Below are positions 9,918-22,250 of a stretch of 64,000 nucleotides of DNA, piece by piece. The notes beneath the pieces were generated by a model. That model did not search any database, was not told where the DNA came from, and saw only the letters and a list, made by a program, of their open reading frames with translations. The stretch's first letter is position 1. Each line of letters opens with the position of its first letter. Source of the DNA: Ashinkailepas kermadecensis (lineage: Eukaryota > Arthropoda > Thecostraca > Neolepadidae). Location of the stretch: NCBI GenBank assembly GCA_034440615.1, contig JAOTOM010004822.1, positions 51,001-115,000 on the forward strand. The letters are read 5' to 3'. A program made the position numbers and the translations under genes.

Positions 9918-12900
9918 TATTACATCACGTTAACAACTTTGTTGTCATTCCAGCGGACTGCCAGGATTTCTTCCGTCATTTCAAACCGGTAGTCAAACGC
10001 ACCTCGTTTCTCTTTTTGAAGGACCTTTGTTGGCTTGGTGGGACATTTTTCCATCCGGTTTTCCCTCACTGTACCGGTGGCATGGATGCCACGATTCCTG
10101 AGCTCCTTGAGCAGTGCTGAATTGTCAAAATAGGCAACCTGACCTCTTGGATCTGAAATTACACTTATCATGTCGAACACCACTCTAGTCCCCATAGGCA
10201 TGTCCTGCAACTGAGGGCGCTGCTCCTTTCCACAGTACATCTTCCCCGCACAAATCCCACAGTTTGTAGCCGAAACGGATGGGCTTCGCGTGGATTAACT
10301 GCTTCAGTGACATCCGTAGTAGTGGACGATCATCTCGTCCACAGCGAGTTTTTCCTGATCAATACCAAACTTCCGGAACGACTCGTTCAGCATATTAATC
10401 AATGGCCGGACCTTGTCAGCTCAATCCGTGCTGGTCTGCTGCCTCGAGTTATTCTGCAATTGAGGATACTGTTTTATTTGCATGTAATTACTGCGTCGCA
10501 TAGCCTTCCGAACTATGTCATGGGCTAGATCCTCTGCCTCTGACCAGTAGAGTTTTTCGCTTGGCAACGTGACATATCCAGAGAAGATAAGAACCCCGGT
10601 GGACGTCTTCAGGTCGCTGTCATCTATCGAGAAGAGTGGGTCATTTGGTCATTTTCACATGAACATTGTAAAAAAGATTAGCACCCCTTTGGCGCTGTTT
10701 TAAATGTCAAATTCCAGCACCACGGGGCTGCTTGAATTAAGCACCTTTCTGGAGTTGGCATCGCATCGCAAAATGTCAAGTGCTAAATATAAGCATGGTG
10801 CTTATAACTAGCACCTCTTCATTGGACTATATTTAGTAGCAGGATGCTTGAAATTAGCACCCGTGTGGTGCGTGCGCTTTAGCACCCCCAGGGTGCTAGT
10901 TTTTGTTCACGCCAAAAACCAGCACCTCCTGGGTACGGTTCGCCTATGGTGCTAGCATATTTAGCACCCTTTGGGTGCTTGAACCGAAATTGGACTCCTT
11001 GATAGTAGCGTACAGGTGTTGCTGACAAAGCAAATTTAGTATGTATTACAGTAACGTACATTAACAGTAAAAAATATTATAGTTTTTTTTATTTCAATCT
11101 CAAATTTTGCAACTAAAAAAACCTTACCTGATGTAGCCTAACCCAGTTGTTTGCTTCATGAAGGAAAATGTGAGTAAGACTTTTATCATGGACACCTTAA
11201 ATGGCAATAATAACAAATAAACCAACGAAACCTAACCCCGACAATTTCTTTTATTTGTTATGCAAGCTCCACATTTATCACAGTTCAGTCTTTCATGGCA
11301 CAGTGCCAGTCATGAACAAATGGTGATGTAAAGAGCAGATCCACTAGCTCCATGGCTACATAATTATGAATAAACCAATGAAATCCATAATAATGGCATA
11401 CAGTCATAACGTGTTAACACTTAAAAAGAGCCACAGTGGCCCATCTCGGTTAAGCCTATAAAATTATCTGGTAGCAATAATTGGTAATGATAATCCAGGC
11501 TCTGCTATATCCAGAATAATCCAAGCAAGCTTTCTTTCAGTTAATACATTCTGAGCAGCACAATAAACCGCCCAAAAACCATTGTCTGATAAATTATTTC
11601 TTGGGGGCCCACAGAATAAGTTGCAACTGACATCGCCCACTCAGCTTTTCAGTGTCCATAGATGAGTAATGATGCCATAAAAGTACATTTTAGCTTGTTT
11701 GTCCCAGGGAAATATCACATGCCTTGCTAAGCATGTCAGGTATTATGTGTTGTCAAGCTCAGGTATGTTAGTTATTGTAGCTTGAGGTTGCATCAACTGC
11801 GTAAGTCATGCAACGCCCGAAATTTCAGGGGTGTATGCAGCAAGATTGGCAAGATGCTGACATAATCATATTGATACCAGGGATGTGGAAAAAAGCATTT
11901 GCTGTGAAGACACACCCACCTTGTACAGACTATGACAGGCATGTGATTCTGGATCCAGAGGTTCTCTTGATCCCAGAGAGACTTCTCTTCTTCACTTCAA
12001 TCTTGCCGCACGACAGCACCGATCCGCACGCCATCGAATCTCAAACCAAAATGGCCGAATGTTCGTGCAGTTGTTTCGTTAAGCAGCGTTAAGGTGCTAA
12101 TGTTCCCGCCATTTTTAACGCTGCTTATTTTAACTACCCAATTGGTAACTGTAGGCAGCCATGGAGCGCTCAAATTCCCGCCAAAAAACACGGACTGTAA
12201 CAGTGCTAGATATAAGCAGTTGCATTATTCTGGACTGCTTGGCACAACACTCATGGCTGCTAAGATCAAGCATCCTCATTCTTGCAGTATAGCACCTGCA
12301 GGCTAGGATTAGCCCCTTCCAGCCGTATGGTGCTTGTTGCTAGCATCCTTATGCTTTTTACTAGCATCCTTAGGGAACAACGTTGTTTGAAGCAGTCACT
12401 TAGCATGCAATTAGCAGCAAAAGTGCTAATCATTTTGTACAGTATAGAGAGTACCGCAGAGTCTCCGTCTGGATGTGTTGAAATATATCCGGAGTCAGCA
12501 GCTCTTCCATGATCTCCACTGGTGTACATCTATTCAGTGATGTTTTGACGGGGGTGCATCGAGCCGAATTGCACGCATTCTCCTATCTAGTGTACTCGGG
12601 TGAAACATGCCGCCACACTGGCACGTGTTACTCCTTGCGTCGCCTCTTTGCTGGGATGTTGTCAGCTTCTGACGTTTGACTTCGAGGGTCTGCCTGTTCG
12701 GATTCATCCAGGTCACGATTGATCTGCACTTCCAGGATGCCAGGAACGTGGTGCACTTCTGCTGATCGAGTGGCATCGTCATTCAGCTCGTTTGCATCAC
12801 TGAGATCAGTCAGGTGGCACGTTTACGACAGTCAACTCATCTTCATCTTCCAGATAGATGTCGCCGATCGTTTCGATTTATTCGCTCGCAAACACACACC
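9918..12900 (-). pseudogene. piggyBac-type transposase relic, split by a nested insertion
   Basis: Read from high to low coordinates: an acidic N-terminus (DIYLEDEDELTVVNVPPD, about 12800-12860); a start of the domain PVEIMEELLTPDIFQHIQTE (about 12450-12515); then, after a 1.8-kb insertion, FSIDDSDLKTSTGVLIFSGY and LPSEKLYWSEAED (10540-10640); KVRPLINMLNESF and KLAVDEMIVHYYG (about 10310-10420); KPIRFGYKLWDLCG; and VAYFDN and VRWNDNKVV (9920-10240). The three catalytic Asp of DDE_Tnp_1_7 transposases (VDE, YFDN, WNDN) can all be located. Frameshifts near 10300 and 10630, in-frame stops and a missing Cys-rich C-terminus make it inactive. piggyBac enzymes cut and paste at TTAA without footprints. 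Confidence 0.82.
10668..12441. mobile_element. Insertion nested inside the piggyBac relic
   Basis: It separates the two transposase halves. Ends are inverted: gtaaaaaagattagcac on the left and, reverse complemented, gtacaaaatgattagcac on the right. Subterminal regions are crowded with gcaccctttgggtgc-like words in both orientations. The interior at 11060-11230 contains cctaac runs and aaggaaaatgtgagtaaga, related to the repeats at 14.5-15.0 kb and 36.8-37.3 kb. No coding frame was recognised. Confidence 0.6.
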
Positions 12901-13015
12901 GTTTCGTTGTTCATGGCATAACGCTGAACTTGACGATTCCTACGAACACCAGCACCAAATTGTTCGCCAACGAAACGACGCTAGCACACTCCCACGCACG
13001 AACTACGCTCCCCTA

Positions 13016-13445
13016 TTCTTTCCGTAGGTCATTCTAAATTCTGATTGGTCGTATATCAGGGAAACGTAAGCTGATTTGTGCGATGGTTGAGATAGGATAC
13101 CCATTGAAGAAAGTGATGGTCCGTTCACCCTCTCGAGTCATTTGGCCCAAGACAAAGCATACCAGGTATCCAGTGATTGGCCTGGATTGGATTATGGTTT
13201 AACGACGCACTCAGCAGCTGAGGCACATGGCGTTGCCTGCCTCTCACCCTGGCAGGAAGGGTGCATCGCGGGGAATCGAACCCCGTACCTCAGGCGTCGC
13301 AGACGCTCAGCTTTACCACTAAGATACCGAGGCCCAGGTATCCAACGATAAGGCATGTAGAAACATTTCGTTGAAGACCATTTTGTAAAAGAAAGCTGGT
13401 GTTTATTTTCTAGCAGATGTGTCGGAAATTTCAACGAAATTTCCC
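13016..13445. mobile_element. Composite dispersed repeat, copy 2, with full-length SINE
   Basis: Same boundaries and order as the copy at 8258-8622. The SINE occupies 13178-13333 between ccaggtatccagtgat and ccaggtatccaacgat. The identical insertion point in two copies indicates that the SINE landed once and then spread with its host repeat. Confidence 0.8.
13178..13333 (-). mobile_element. tRNA-derived SINE, near complete
   Basis: On the - strand: tRNA-like head gggcctcggtatcttagtgg, gtaaagctgagcgtctgcga, then ggttcgattcc (B box). A tRNA-unrelated body follows (ccttcctgccagggtgagag) and a tail cgtcgttaaaccataatcc. The gttaaac tail resembles SINE and LINE 3' ends seen in several invertebrate groups. 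Confidence 0.75.
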
Positions 13446-14040
13446 TACATTTGCATTAATGGTGTTTCTGATGACTCTATGCACATGACTTCAGTTCCGC
13501 GCTAACGGGGCCGGTGGCCAAGTGGTGTACAGAACTTTATAAATTCATGTTCGATGATGGGGTGGAGAGGGAGGAATTCTGACCTAAATATGCAAATGTA
13601 AATATGTTTTAATGGTATAAATAAATACAAAACTAAAAGAAGTAACTTCGTTTACTACTTTCCCAAAACAAAATTATTCAAGACATTTGCCAATACTATA
13701 TTTGCCAATCCGAAGACATTTGCCCATGTCAATACAATAATCAATAATTAGACGCCAATACAGTTATGATGCGGCTTCGCTATTCGTGAATTTCTCCTTG
13801 TCAGCCGCCAACGAATGGGATGAAGAAACAACAATTGGAAACGTGCGTTCATGTTGAATTATACGGCATCTACCTAATTGTGAGTAGCAAGGGACTTTAG
13901 GGTTCATTGGAGTCCTCGTCATGGTTAGTAAAACAGCTTGGTCGAGGATATCCAACATCCAGAACATCATCCTGTCATGAAAACCATAGCCTCCTTCTCT
14001 AGCGATTGTTAAGCCATGCATATGCTGTTTGACAGAGTTC
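13446..14040. other. AT-rich spacer
   Basis: A 92-codon open frame on the - strand (13764-14042) has normal composition (YGFHDRMMFWMLDILDQAV) but no family was recognised. Otherwise empty. Confidence 0.35.
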
Positions 14041-15450
14041 AAGCTTATTGCTATGTTATAAAAATGTCAAAACCGACTGAAGTATTCAAAATGCTGTATC
14101 GAATATCACAAACACGAAGAAAATTACGATATCCAAGTATATGTCCGATTATGTAAAAACATTTTGTCCAATTCCATGATTGCAAGATCTAAATCAAACC
14201 ATTGTTAGTTTTCTTGCAAAATTTAACTCATGTCAATCATGAAATTCTTCCTATAAGTAACCATCACATCATGTCATTGTGGGTCATCTGTGTTGCATGG
14301 TTATTGTCCAAGACTCAGTTTTTGGAAGGATGGAAATTTCCTAGATTCCCAAACAAATATGACTGCTCTTGGAACCTGAACCACCTGCACAGAAAACTAA
14401 CAAAATAGCATGCAATATGCATGCTATTACAATTCAAAGTAATAGCAAAAGGGTATTCAAAACCACGTAGGAACATGGCTTGGCAAATTTTTACTTGAAG
14501 ATAATTTCTGAATTCTTGGAATTCCATTTTCGAATGCAATGTTTATGAAGGTGGTTAGCATGAAGTGGTCACGCATTTCTCCTTCAAATGCATACTTTTT
14601 AATTAGCAGGCAAAATCACATCAAAAATTAGCTTTGGGTTGTGTAATTTGGAATGGAAAAAATAATATTTTAAAAATATGGCACAACCTAGCCTAACCTA
14701 GCATATCATTCCATGCGAGAAAAAGTTATTAAAAAACTATTTCGAAGCAATTTTTTAGTTTAAAAAATTGCTCTTAAAAGACCTAATCTAACCTAGCCGA
14801 GTCTGCTTTTGAAGATAACATTTTTGGTTAATTTTTTCCTCAAAGCAATTTTGATTTTTTTTTTTATTAAAAGAATAACTTAACCTAACCAAACCAAACC
14901 AAAAAATGACACCTTTTTTTCTTCATGGAGGTAAAATGTGTATAAGAGTTGTCTCGTGAATACCTTAAAGTACAATAATATGCATGTCTGAAGTCCATGG
15001 AGTTAAACAAAATGGATACAGGGCATTGTCCATCGACTTTGGTGCCCCTTGGTGGTTGCCTGGGACTGCCCGTGATGAGATGATAGATATCTGTCAGACT
15101 CCTGCCCTTTCTCAAGGCATAAGTCATGGATGGCCATTTATGTGCTATTTGACTTGTTCAACTTCCTTTCTAGATTTCTTTCCATAGTTCCACCTCTTAA
15201 TAAAAGCTTGCTATTCCTGTTGCCTTGTGATAATCTTAGACATCACCATTTGGTGCTTAATGTATGTTTTTGAATCCTGGATTTAGAGGAAAATTTGTAA
15301 GTAAACCTACTCTAGGAGGATAGTGTCCTTCCTATTTGTAGTATATGAACGGCCTGTGACTTCCAAAGGGGTTGTGAACCTCATGCTAAATAGTATATCA
15401 AACCTCTTTGTGAATGTGGCAACATTCAACCATCAAACTAGAAAATGGAG
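14041..15450. repeat. Dispersed AT-rich repeat with CCTAACC runs, copy 1
   Basis: Shares with 36830-37330 the words aatgcaatgtttatgaaggt, cctaacctaacc-type runs, tggaggtaaaatgtgt / tggaggcaaatgtgtgt and accttaaagtacaataat / accttaaagcacaataat in the same order. No protein frame was seen. The CCTAACC runs recall the TTAGG telomere repeat of arthropods but are short and interrupted. Confidence 0.6.
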
Positions 15451-16030
15451 GATATTTTTCCTTTTGGAGAGGACAATGCTCTAGATGGCAAAGATCCAGG
15501 ACCAGTCTGCTTTTGTTTCATCCCTGTACCCATGGCGTTGCAATGCAAATTTGGAGGCTTTACTGTCATGTTACGATTTTAGCAACCTCAGCTTGTTCTG
15601 GCATCTTTGATATTTTATCTACATTGACTTTTAGCAACTGAAGTGTGTTGTGACACAACTTGGTATGTTCTGTATGTACACTGATTTGACATTCTTGGTT
15701 GACATATTGCAGTTCTAGCATACCCAGTGTGGTAATACAATTTTGAACTTTTGTTGTCATGCTGCACATTTGCATCATTGCCAAGCTTGCTAATGTATTG
15801 TTTTTATGCGCATCTGTGTAATAGTTCTTGTCACCAATATATCATTGACTGCGGAAAAACAATGTTTGCCCTCCCAAAAGTAATTAGGTAGATCTGCATC
15901 TTCAGTGCAGGTACTGTGCGCTGGAATGTACGCATAAAGAGGTAAATGCACTAGGTGGGGAGGCATGTGATAGGTAGCAAAACTGGCCTTTGGAATCAAG
16001 AGAGGGTATCCGACTGGCATATTTTTGCAG
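15451..16030. other. Spacer
   Basis: No gene, array or paired termini recognised. Confidence 0.4.
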
Positions 16031-16215
16031 TACGCAGGCACCGCACAAATATGTCGATGCCATTACACTGGATGGCGAACATGCGCGTATGTGTCGAACA
16101 TACAATGGCGAACATGCGCGTATGTATGTCCTACCACATGGTACCAGTGCCAAATGGTACCACTGCCACATGGTAGCGGTGCCACATGGTAGCGGTGTCG
16201 CATGGAAGCAGTACC
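16031..16215 (+). repeat. Short mixed tandem repeats
   Basis: gatggcgaacatgcgcgtatg occurs twice in slightly changed form (about 16071 and 16103), and accacatggtaccagtgcca / gccacatggtagcggt occurs about five times at a 16-17-bp spacing up to 16210. Confidence 0.7.
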
Positions 16216-16512
16216 ACAAGATGCGGCACACTCACCGGGGGCAGAAGGAACGCAGAGCGCCACCAGTACTGCCAGCACAGCCACACATCCAAGCCAGCCG
16301 ACGGCGGCGGCCGACATAGCGGCCCGCCTCAGGGCATCAGCTACCGGCTACAGTGGCGCTCCCTCACCGCGCCGACACCACACACCGACTGGTGAGCTGA
16401 CGATGGTCAAGCAGCCGGCCGGCAGCCGCGCGCACATCCAGCCTCATCCCGCCACGCGCGCAACAGATAGCACACAGGTAGCCGCGTTCTCACTGTGTTC
16501 TCATTCGGAGCT

Positions 16513-16890
16513 GCTATGGCTGACACACTCGTGACGGAGCACAGCCATGGTTGACACACCAGTGACGGAGCAAAACTATGGCTGACATACCAGGGACGAA
16601 GCACAACTATGGCTGACACACCCGCGAATGTGCACAACTATGGCTGAACACCAGAGACGGAGCACTGCTATGGTTGACAAACCAGTCACGGAGCACAGCT
16701 ATGGCTGACGCACCTACCAAGGAGCACAACTATGGCTGACACACCCGCGAAGGAGCACTACTATGGCTGACAAATCAGTGACGGAGCACAAATATGGCTG
16801 ACACCTTCGTGAAGGAACACGATTGTGGCGAACACACCAGTGACGGAGTGTGACCATGGCTGACATACCCATGATGGCGCACAACTATGG
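16513..16890 (+). repeat. 31-bp minisatellite, about twelve units
   Basis: ctatggctgacacacc followed by agtgacggagcacaa recurs at 16513, 16544, 16575, 16606 and onward at 31-bp spacing, decaying toward 16890. Long open frames on the - strand here are repeat artefacts. Confidence 0.85.
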
Positions 16891-17282
16891 CAGACTCCAT
16901 AGGCGGAGGAACGGGGTGGGCAGGGTGCCAGTATCCCCGTGTACAGGGGCAAGAGGGGGATTGTCGCTGACTTACCTGCACTCTGCCGACTATCCTGACT
17001 ATCCTCCGGAACAGATACCACCATTGTTAGTCGCTGCTTATCGTCTTTTAAAGATTCAGTATGCTCTTTTTTCGGATACCAAGAACCATCACTGAAGCCA
17101 ATACCTGTTCAAGTCATCTAGCCCGTGCAACTAAGTTCCGGTTGGTCTCTGCACCTGGGCACCCACCACCGACATGAATGAACATATTGTTTTAAACTTC
17201 AGATTTGCGTTGTTTCTCGCTGTGTCCAAGATTTCTACCTCAAAGTTAGCGTTCGCCTCGCGCAGTCCGCCATGCGCTAGTG

Positions 17283-17420
17283 TGCTGTGGCCACATGCTC
17301 CCCTAGCTGCGGCCACATGCTCCCCTAGCTGCGGCCACATGCTCCCCTAGCTGTGGCCACATGCTCCTCTAGCTGCGGCCACATGCTCCCCTAGCTGTGG
17401 CCACATGCTCCCCTAGCGGT
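17283..17420 (+). repeat. 22-bp minisatellite, about six units
   Basis: Near-identical units of cacatgctcccctagctgcg plus gc, with c/t changes, run head to tail. Confidence 0.9.
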
Positions 17421-17528
17421 GTAAAACATCGACGGAGACGCGCATCCCCGAGGTGCTCGTTAAATCTATGACGTATGTACATTCTTGTTCTTACAATGTA
17501 ACACGGATCTGACCACATCATCTAGTAC

Positions 17529-20198
17529 CCCGTTTACATGAGCATAAAATAACGGAACGGTTGCGTTATTTTCGCTTTCACGCGAAAGTTGGCTCATGTA
17601 GCCGGGCAGAAAGTGCTGCCAAACTAACGTAAGTTTTATCGTAAAATCACTTTTAGGAAGTTGGCAGTTTCAAAATAACGCAATCTTCGCGATCATTTTC
17701 ATCACTAGCGTGAAGTTGTTTACGACTTAAAGCTAATTAGTAACCGCAATACCAGTAAATATATTAGGTACTTACGTTGGAACATATTTCACGCCATTAT
17801 ATAATAAATATAACTCGGATGTATTTCATATTCAACTTACATACGTCAGCGCTGCACTATCGGTTCTGCCGCCGCGGTCAAGTCGGCCAAAGCCAGTCAA
17901 GGCCAGGACGGGAAGCGCGTCTGGAGGTAATTTAATACAAGCATTAGATTGGCTGTGTTTGACCTTGAGCGCGAGTCATGTCCAAACAATGGTACCGAAG
18001 TTGCAGTTATGCTGGGAGTGCTGCTGGGTTTTCAGATGTACGCTGCCATTGACGGAAAAAGGCAACGAAACGCTCGGGTACGTATTTACCTACATTGACA
18101 TAGGGTTCTGAACTTTAAGGCATCATGCAACAAATAGCTCTACTGTTGCTTATGTATGGCTAAACCAGTAATTGTAGTGTAAACACACTACAAACAGTTC
18201 ATTTCGATGAAAAGCCTCTAACCACTTGCAAATAGCAACCATAAAACATAATTATTTTGTAGTAGTGTGCCATATTCCAAACATGCAAATGTGATTGTGC
18301 AGGATTACTCTACTGCAGCTGTTGTGGTACAAGTTATTAGCCACTAAAATACTGGTGCAATGGCAAAAAAAATATTGGAGGTTGCTTCCTTATGGTTTTA
18401 TCAAGCAGACTGCTCTTGGAAGCCAACAAATGGTGCCCATGGATTTTGCTAGCTCTGTACACAAATAATTGATAGGACTATGTGATCAGACATTCACATT
18501 TTGGTAGAGAAAGGTCCATTGTTTATGAATATATATTTGTGTTATGTATGTGCTGAACGTGATGCAGGAGACATATATAATTAAGTATTTGGGAAATGGA
18601 AAGGTGGTTGGATACTCCTGCTTCCCATACTTACCTAGGTCCTGCAGACCTACCTACCAAGGTGGGTACTACCAACCTATCTGCAAACTTCCAGTGGATG
18701 TGAATACGAAGGAATTGTGGAAAATTTGCATCTAGATACATGGCATATTTGGAGATTGGTCTTTTTTTCCTCAATCAATCATCGTCGATCGTCATCGTCG
18801 ATCAATCAATCATCAAAAACAAAAAGCACATCGATAACAAAAAGATGGTGTTATTCATAAAAATGGACCTTCCTCCAAAATACAAAGATCCAGTCACATG
18901 GTTCTACCAATTCTTTGTGTATGGAGCCAGGGAAGTCTGCAGCTTCCATTTTAGGCTTCCGAGAGCAGTTCACTTAGGAAAACGATAATAATTAAGTTAC
19001 CTCTGATTAAAAAAAAAACAAAAACAATTATGCCATTATTTTTTAGGAGTTACTAATAACTTGTACCACAACAGCTACAGTGCAGTAATCCTGCACAACT
19101 AAATTTTGGTGTTCAGAATACAGCACACCATTATGAAATAATTATCCATTTTAAAGTTGCTCTTTGCAAGTGGTTAGAGGATTTTCATCAAAAGGAACTG
19201 TTTCAATATGGATAGCTTGTTCATTTCTGTGTTCAGTAAACACAGTACAATTACTGGTTCGGCAATACAGAAGCAGCAGTAGTGCTAATTGTTGCATGAT
19301 GTCTGAAGTGTTTGGACCCTCCCCCATCTTCTCCCACATATTTTTTTTTAGTAGATAATGCTTTTGCTTACCATGACAGATCATGGATTGTGATAATGAA
19401 TATCCTGTAGTGCAATTCCAGGCAAAGGGATTACCTATGATGTGCTATGTTATACAGTAACAATCTATATCTGGTGTTTGCATAATTTTTGTTGATATTG
19501 ATACCCCAAATTAGGTACTTCTCAAAACACGGACAGCAGGCACAGTCATGTGTGCAATTGTCTCAAAACTGGGTTTGCAGGACTTAACATTATATATAGC
19601 ATTACATCCATGGCGATTTTGACATCATGCTGTTCTCATTTTGACATCTCACACCTGATGAGAAAACAATATTTTAACACTTCATTGTCATGTCTTTTCA
19701 CCAAGCTTATGGTATCCTCCATTTACAGACTTAACTGGATGAACCCTTGTGGCTCATCTGAAGTCTGAACACTTTATGACTTATGACTTTATAACATGCA
19801 GCTTTCCTAAACAGGCTACAACCACACCACTCCAGCAGTATTTTTTAAACAAGCATCCAATCTGGAAAACCTTCAAATTTATCTTTTTAATAGTAACTAA
19901 GACCAAAATAGAGATAATTGTGCTACAGGTGTGACATCACACCCATTTCTACATATTTTTGTACATACATTACAGATACAGATTATCAGCACTGGCGCAT
20001 TAAATTAGAAATATTTGCCGCGCTGCGCCATCAATGTAAATTCTGTTTAAACTTCCGTTAGTTTGGCAGCATGAGAATTCCGCAAAGATAACGGAAAACT
20101 CACGTTTGCTCATGTAAACGCTTTCGAACCGTTGGGATTTTAGCTGGAGCGGAATTACGTTTACTGTGAAACCTAATCGGAAGACTCATGTAAACGGG
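17529..20198. mobile_element. Long foldback (palindromic) DNA element, 2.7 kb
   Basis: The outer ends are inverted: cccgtttacatgag at 17529-17542 and ctcatgtaaacggg at 20185-20198. Inner arms also pair. Left 18170-18345 contains gatgaaaagcctctaaccac and aggattactctactgcagct; the right 19036-19215 contains the matching complements gtggttagaggattttcatc and agctacagtgcagtaatcct. The arms therefore extend to at least 0.8 kb, with insertions and deletions, around a unique centre (18350-19030). No transposase frame is visible. The target duplication is unclear. Confidence 0.7.
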
Positions 20199-20264
20199 TT
20201 AAATGTCACGTTATAAATGACGTGTTTATTTGTACATTGTCTATTGGATCCATTTCCACGCGTG

Positions 20265-20462
20265 TGGCATATTGTCTTGCCTGCGGGACATGGTGGACTT
20301 GGTATTACCAGTCTGGCATATTGGCTTTCCTGCGGGACGTGGTGGACTCGGTAATGCCGATCTGGCATATTGTTTTGCCTGCGGACGAGGCGGGCTCGGT
20401 TATGCCGATCTGGCACATTGTTTTGCCTGCGGGACATGGCGGGTTCGGTAATGCCGATCTGA
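20265..20462 (+). repeat. 48-49-bp tandem repeat, four units
   Basis: ctggcatattg recurs at 20313, 20362 and (as ctggcacattg) 20410, each with tgcctgcgggacatggtgga and ggtaatgccgat. The frame stays open on both strands by chance of unit composition. Confidence 0.85.
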
Positions 20463-20671
20463 CCAACATTGATTTTAAAGACTACCCACTGATCCACGCA
20501 ATCCTGAAATGACATCAGCGTCACGTGTTTGTCATTTTGTAAACCGCCTTACATAAGTTATCACCGGTCTTCTGGTAGCCTGATGTAGTGGCATTATTGA
20601 CTTCTACTTTCCTTTCAATTTCTGCCGTTCGAATCCGGCCCCGTATGGATCCACACCCGGGCCTTGCGGAC

Positions 20672-20711
20672 CTAGTACAGCCCTATGTCGAGGGAAATAG
20701 GGCTGTACTAG
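20672..20711. repeat. Perfect 15-bp hairpin
   Basis: ctagtacagccctat (20672-20686) and its exact complement atagggctgtactag (20697-20711) are separated by 10 bases. A second, imperfect palindromic run rich in gtac follows at 20715-20770. Confidence 0.9.
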
Positions 20712-21099
20712 TTTAGATCATACTGTACTGTACAGTGTACACCGTACACACTGTACTGTACACTACACTGTATTGGTGTAGACCATGTTCTAAAACCAAG
20801 TCGGCTATTTTTGTAGTCACGCTCACGTGAAATTGAGTCCGATGGGTCATCGGGTCATCGGAGAGTTAGGTACTGCCATTTTCATTAGCATTGAATAAGT
20901 CCACTCGTAAAATGGTCCGGGATGCCAAAAGCTTAAGATAAGGCTTCGTTTTGTTGAGCCATCCAATTGAACTAAGAACAAAGTGAAACCGTTTTACGCA
21001 TGGTGGTTCATGTATGCACGGTACAGAAGAACGCAGTTGAAGTAGCGAGCAGCGCCAACAATCACCAACACTGTCTGTCATCGGGGGTCGGTATATCTA

Positions 21100-21836
21100 C
21101 GCCTCTTGCATGTGGCGCATAGGGCGTAGTTTGGAGGTTGGACTAGTCGCAACGTGGTGCTGGGGGCTCAGGATTGGTTGGCGTAAAGTAACAAAGCAAG
21201 GGTCGAACTCGTTTTTTTGTGGCTGGGTGGTTAGAGGACGTTTCGGAGGTTCTCTGAGGACAATTCTGGTGCTACTGCGTTCGGCGCGTCCCAAGAAACG
21301 TGCACATTAAAGTTGTGTGCGGTTGCGAGAGTGAACAGGCACCGGCTCTGCGCGGACCGGGAACACAAATATACAGTACGGGATGGGGAAACTGCTCCGT
21401 GGGTGAAAATCAGCGTCGTGAAGAGCTGGTGTAGAACAACGTGAAAACGTGACATATCGGAACAGAACAATCGAACATGATAACCGACGATAACCGCTAC
21501 AAGCGTATTGAGGACTGATATGGATTTAGAGTGCTATGTAATTGCGTTCAAGGGAAAATTGTATGTCTGTGTGGTGTTGATTTATTTTAGTGGGAAGACC
21601 AGTTTGAGCAAACCATGGGTCGAGATTCCGAACATGGTAGTATGTCTAGCATGAATGCAGTGACGGCACACCCAATAGGACACTGCCTAACCTGGCTTTA
21701 GCGACAACATTTTTGTTATGACGTGCTTATGTTTTTCAGTCGCGATTTCAAAGATGTAGTATCAGGCTATTTTTTTCCAATAAATCATCCCAATACTTAA
21801 GGTCCTCAACTACAAGAACACAATACGTTATTGACA

Positions 21837-21879
<43 letters not shown>

Positions 21880-22250
21880 CATCGTATTCGGAAGTTTTGC
21901 TGCTCATGTAAACAGGGTAATTGAAGTGTGCGGTTGCGAGAGTGAACGGGCGCCGGTGCGGTACGCGGACCGGGAGTAAATATAAACAGTAAATGCAATA
22001 TATATGTATATTGCATTTGGTAGCAACGATCCCTCACTGAGGGGACATAATGTTCAATAGCATTAGAACAGCCCTTGCGAGCGCGCAACAGGAACCGAGG
22101 CAGCATTGAAACTACCCAAGCTGTTCTCACACGCGCAATGAACACAGAGTGCTATGACGTCTTGCGTTGTGGAATTACAAGTGCCAATATTAATCCCATC
22201 CTAGGGAATCACTAAGGTGCCTGAACTAAATTTCGTTCCAGATGCATCAT
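21100..22250. other. Unassigned DNA with a 70-bp direct repeat and a TA microsatellite
   Basis: gtgtgcggttgcgagagtga followed by ac(a/g)ggc(a/g)ccgg and cgcggaccggga is present at 21315 and 21927. A (TA)n run occupies about 21840-21878. ctcatgtaaacagggtaa at 21903 resembles the outer end of the 17.5-20.2 kb foldback, but no partner end was found. Confidence 0.55.

Noticed and set aside
8427..13333. Functional tRNA genes at the two tRNA-like sites
   Set aside because: A and B boxes are present but the tRNA-like head is followed by a SINE body, lies inside a repeat with flanking duplications, and a proper acceptor stem is not seen.
13764..14042. 92-codon - strand frame as a Harbinger-type transposase piece
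   Set aside because: No catalytic or GDSGY-type motif could be located; left as unassigned.
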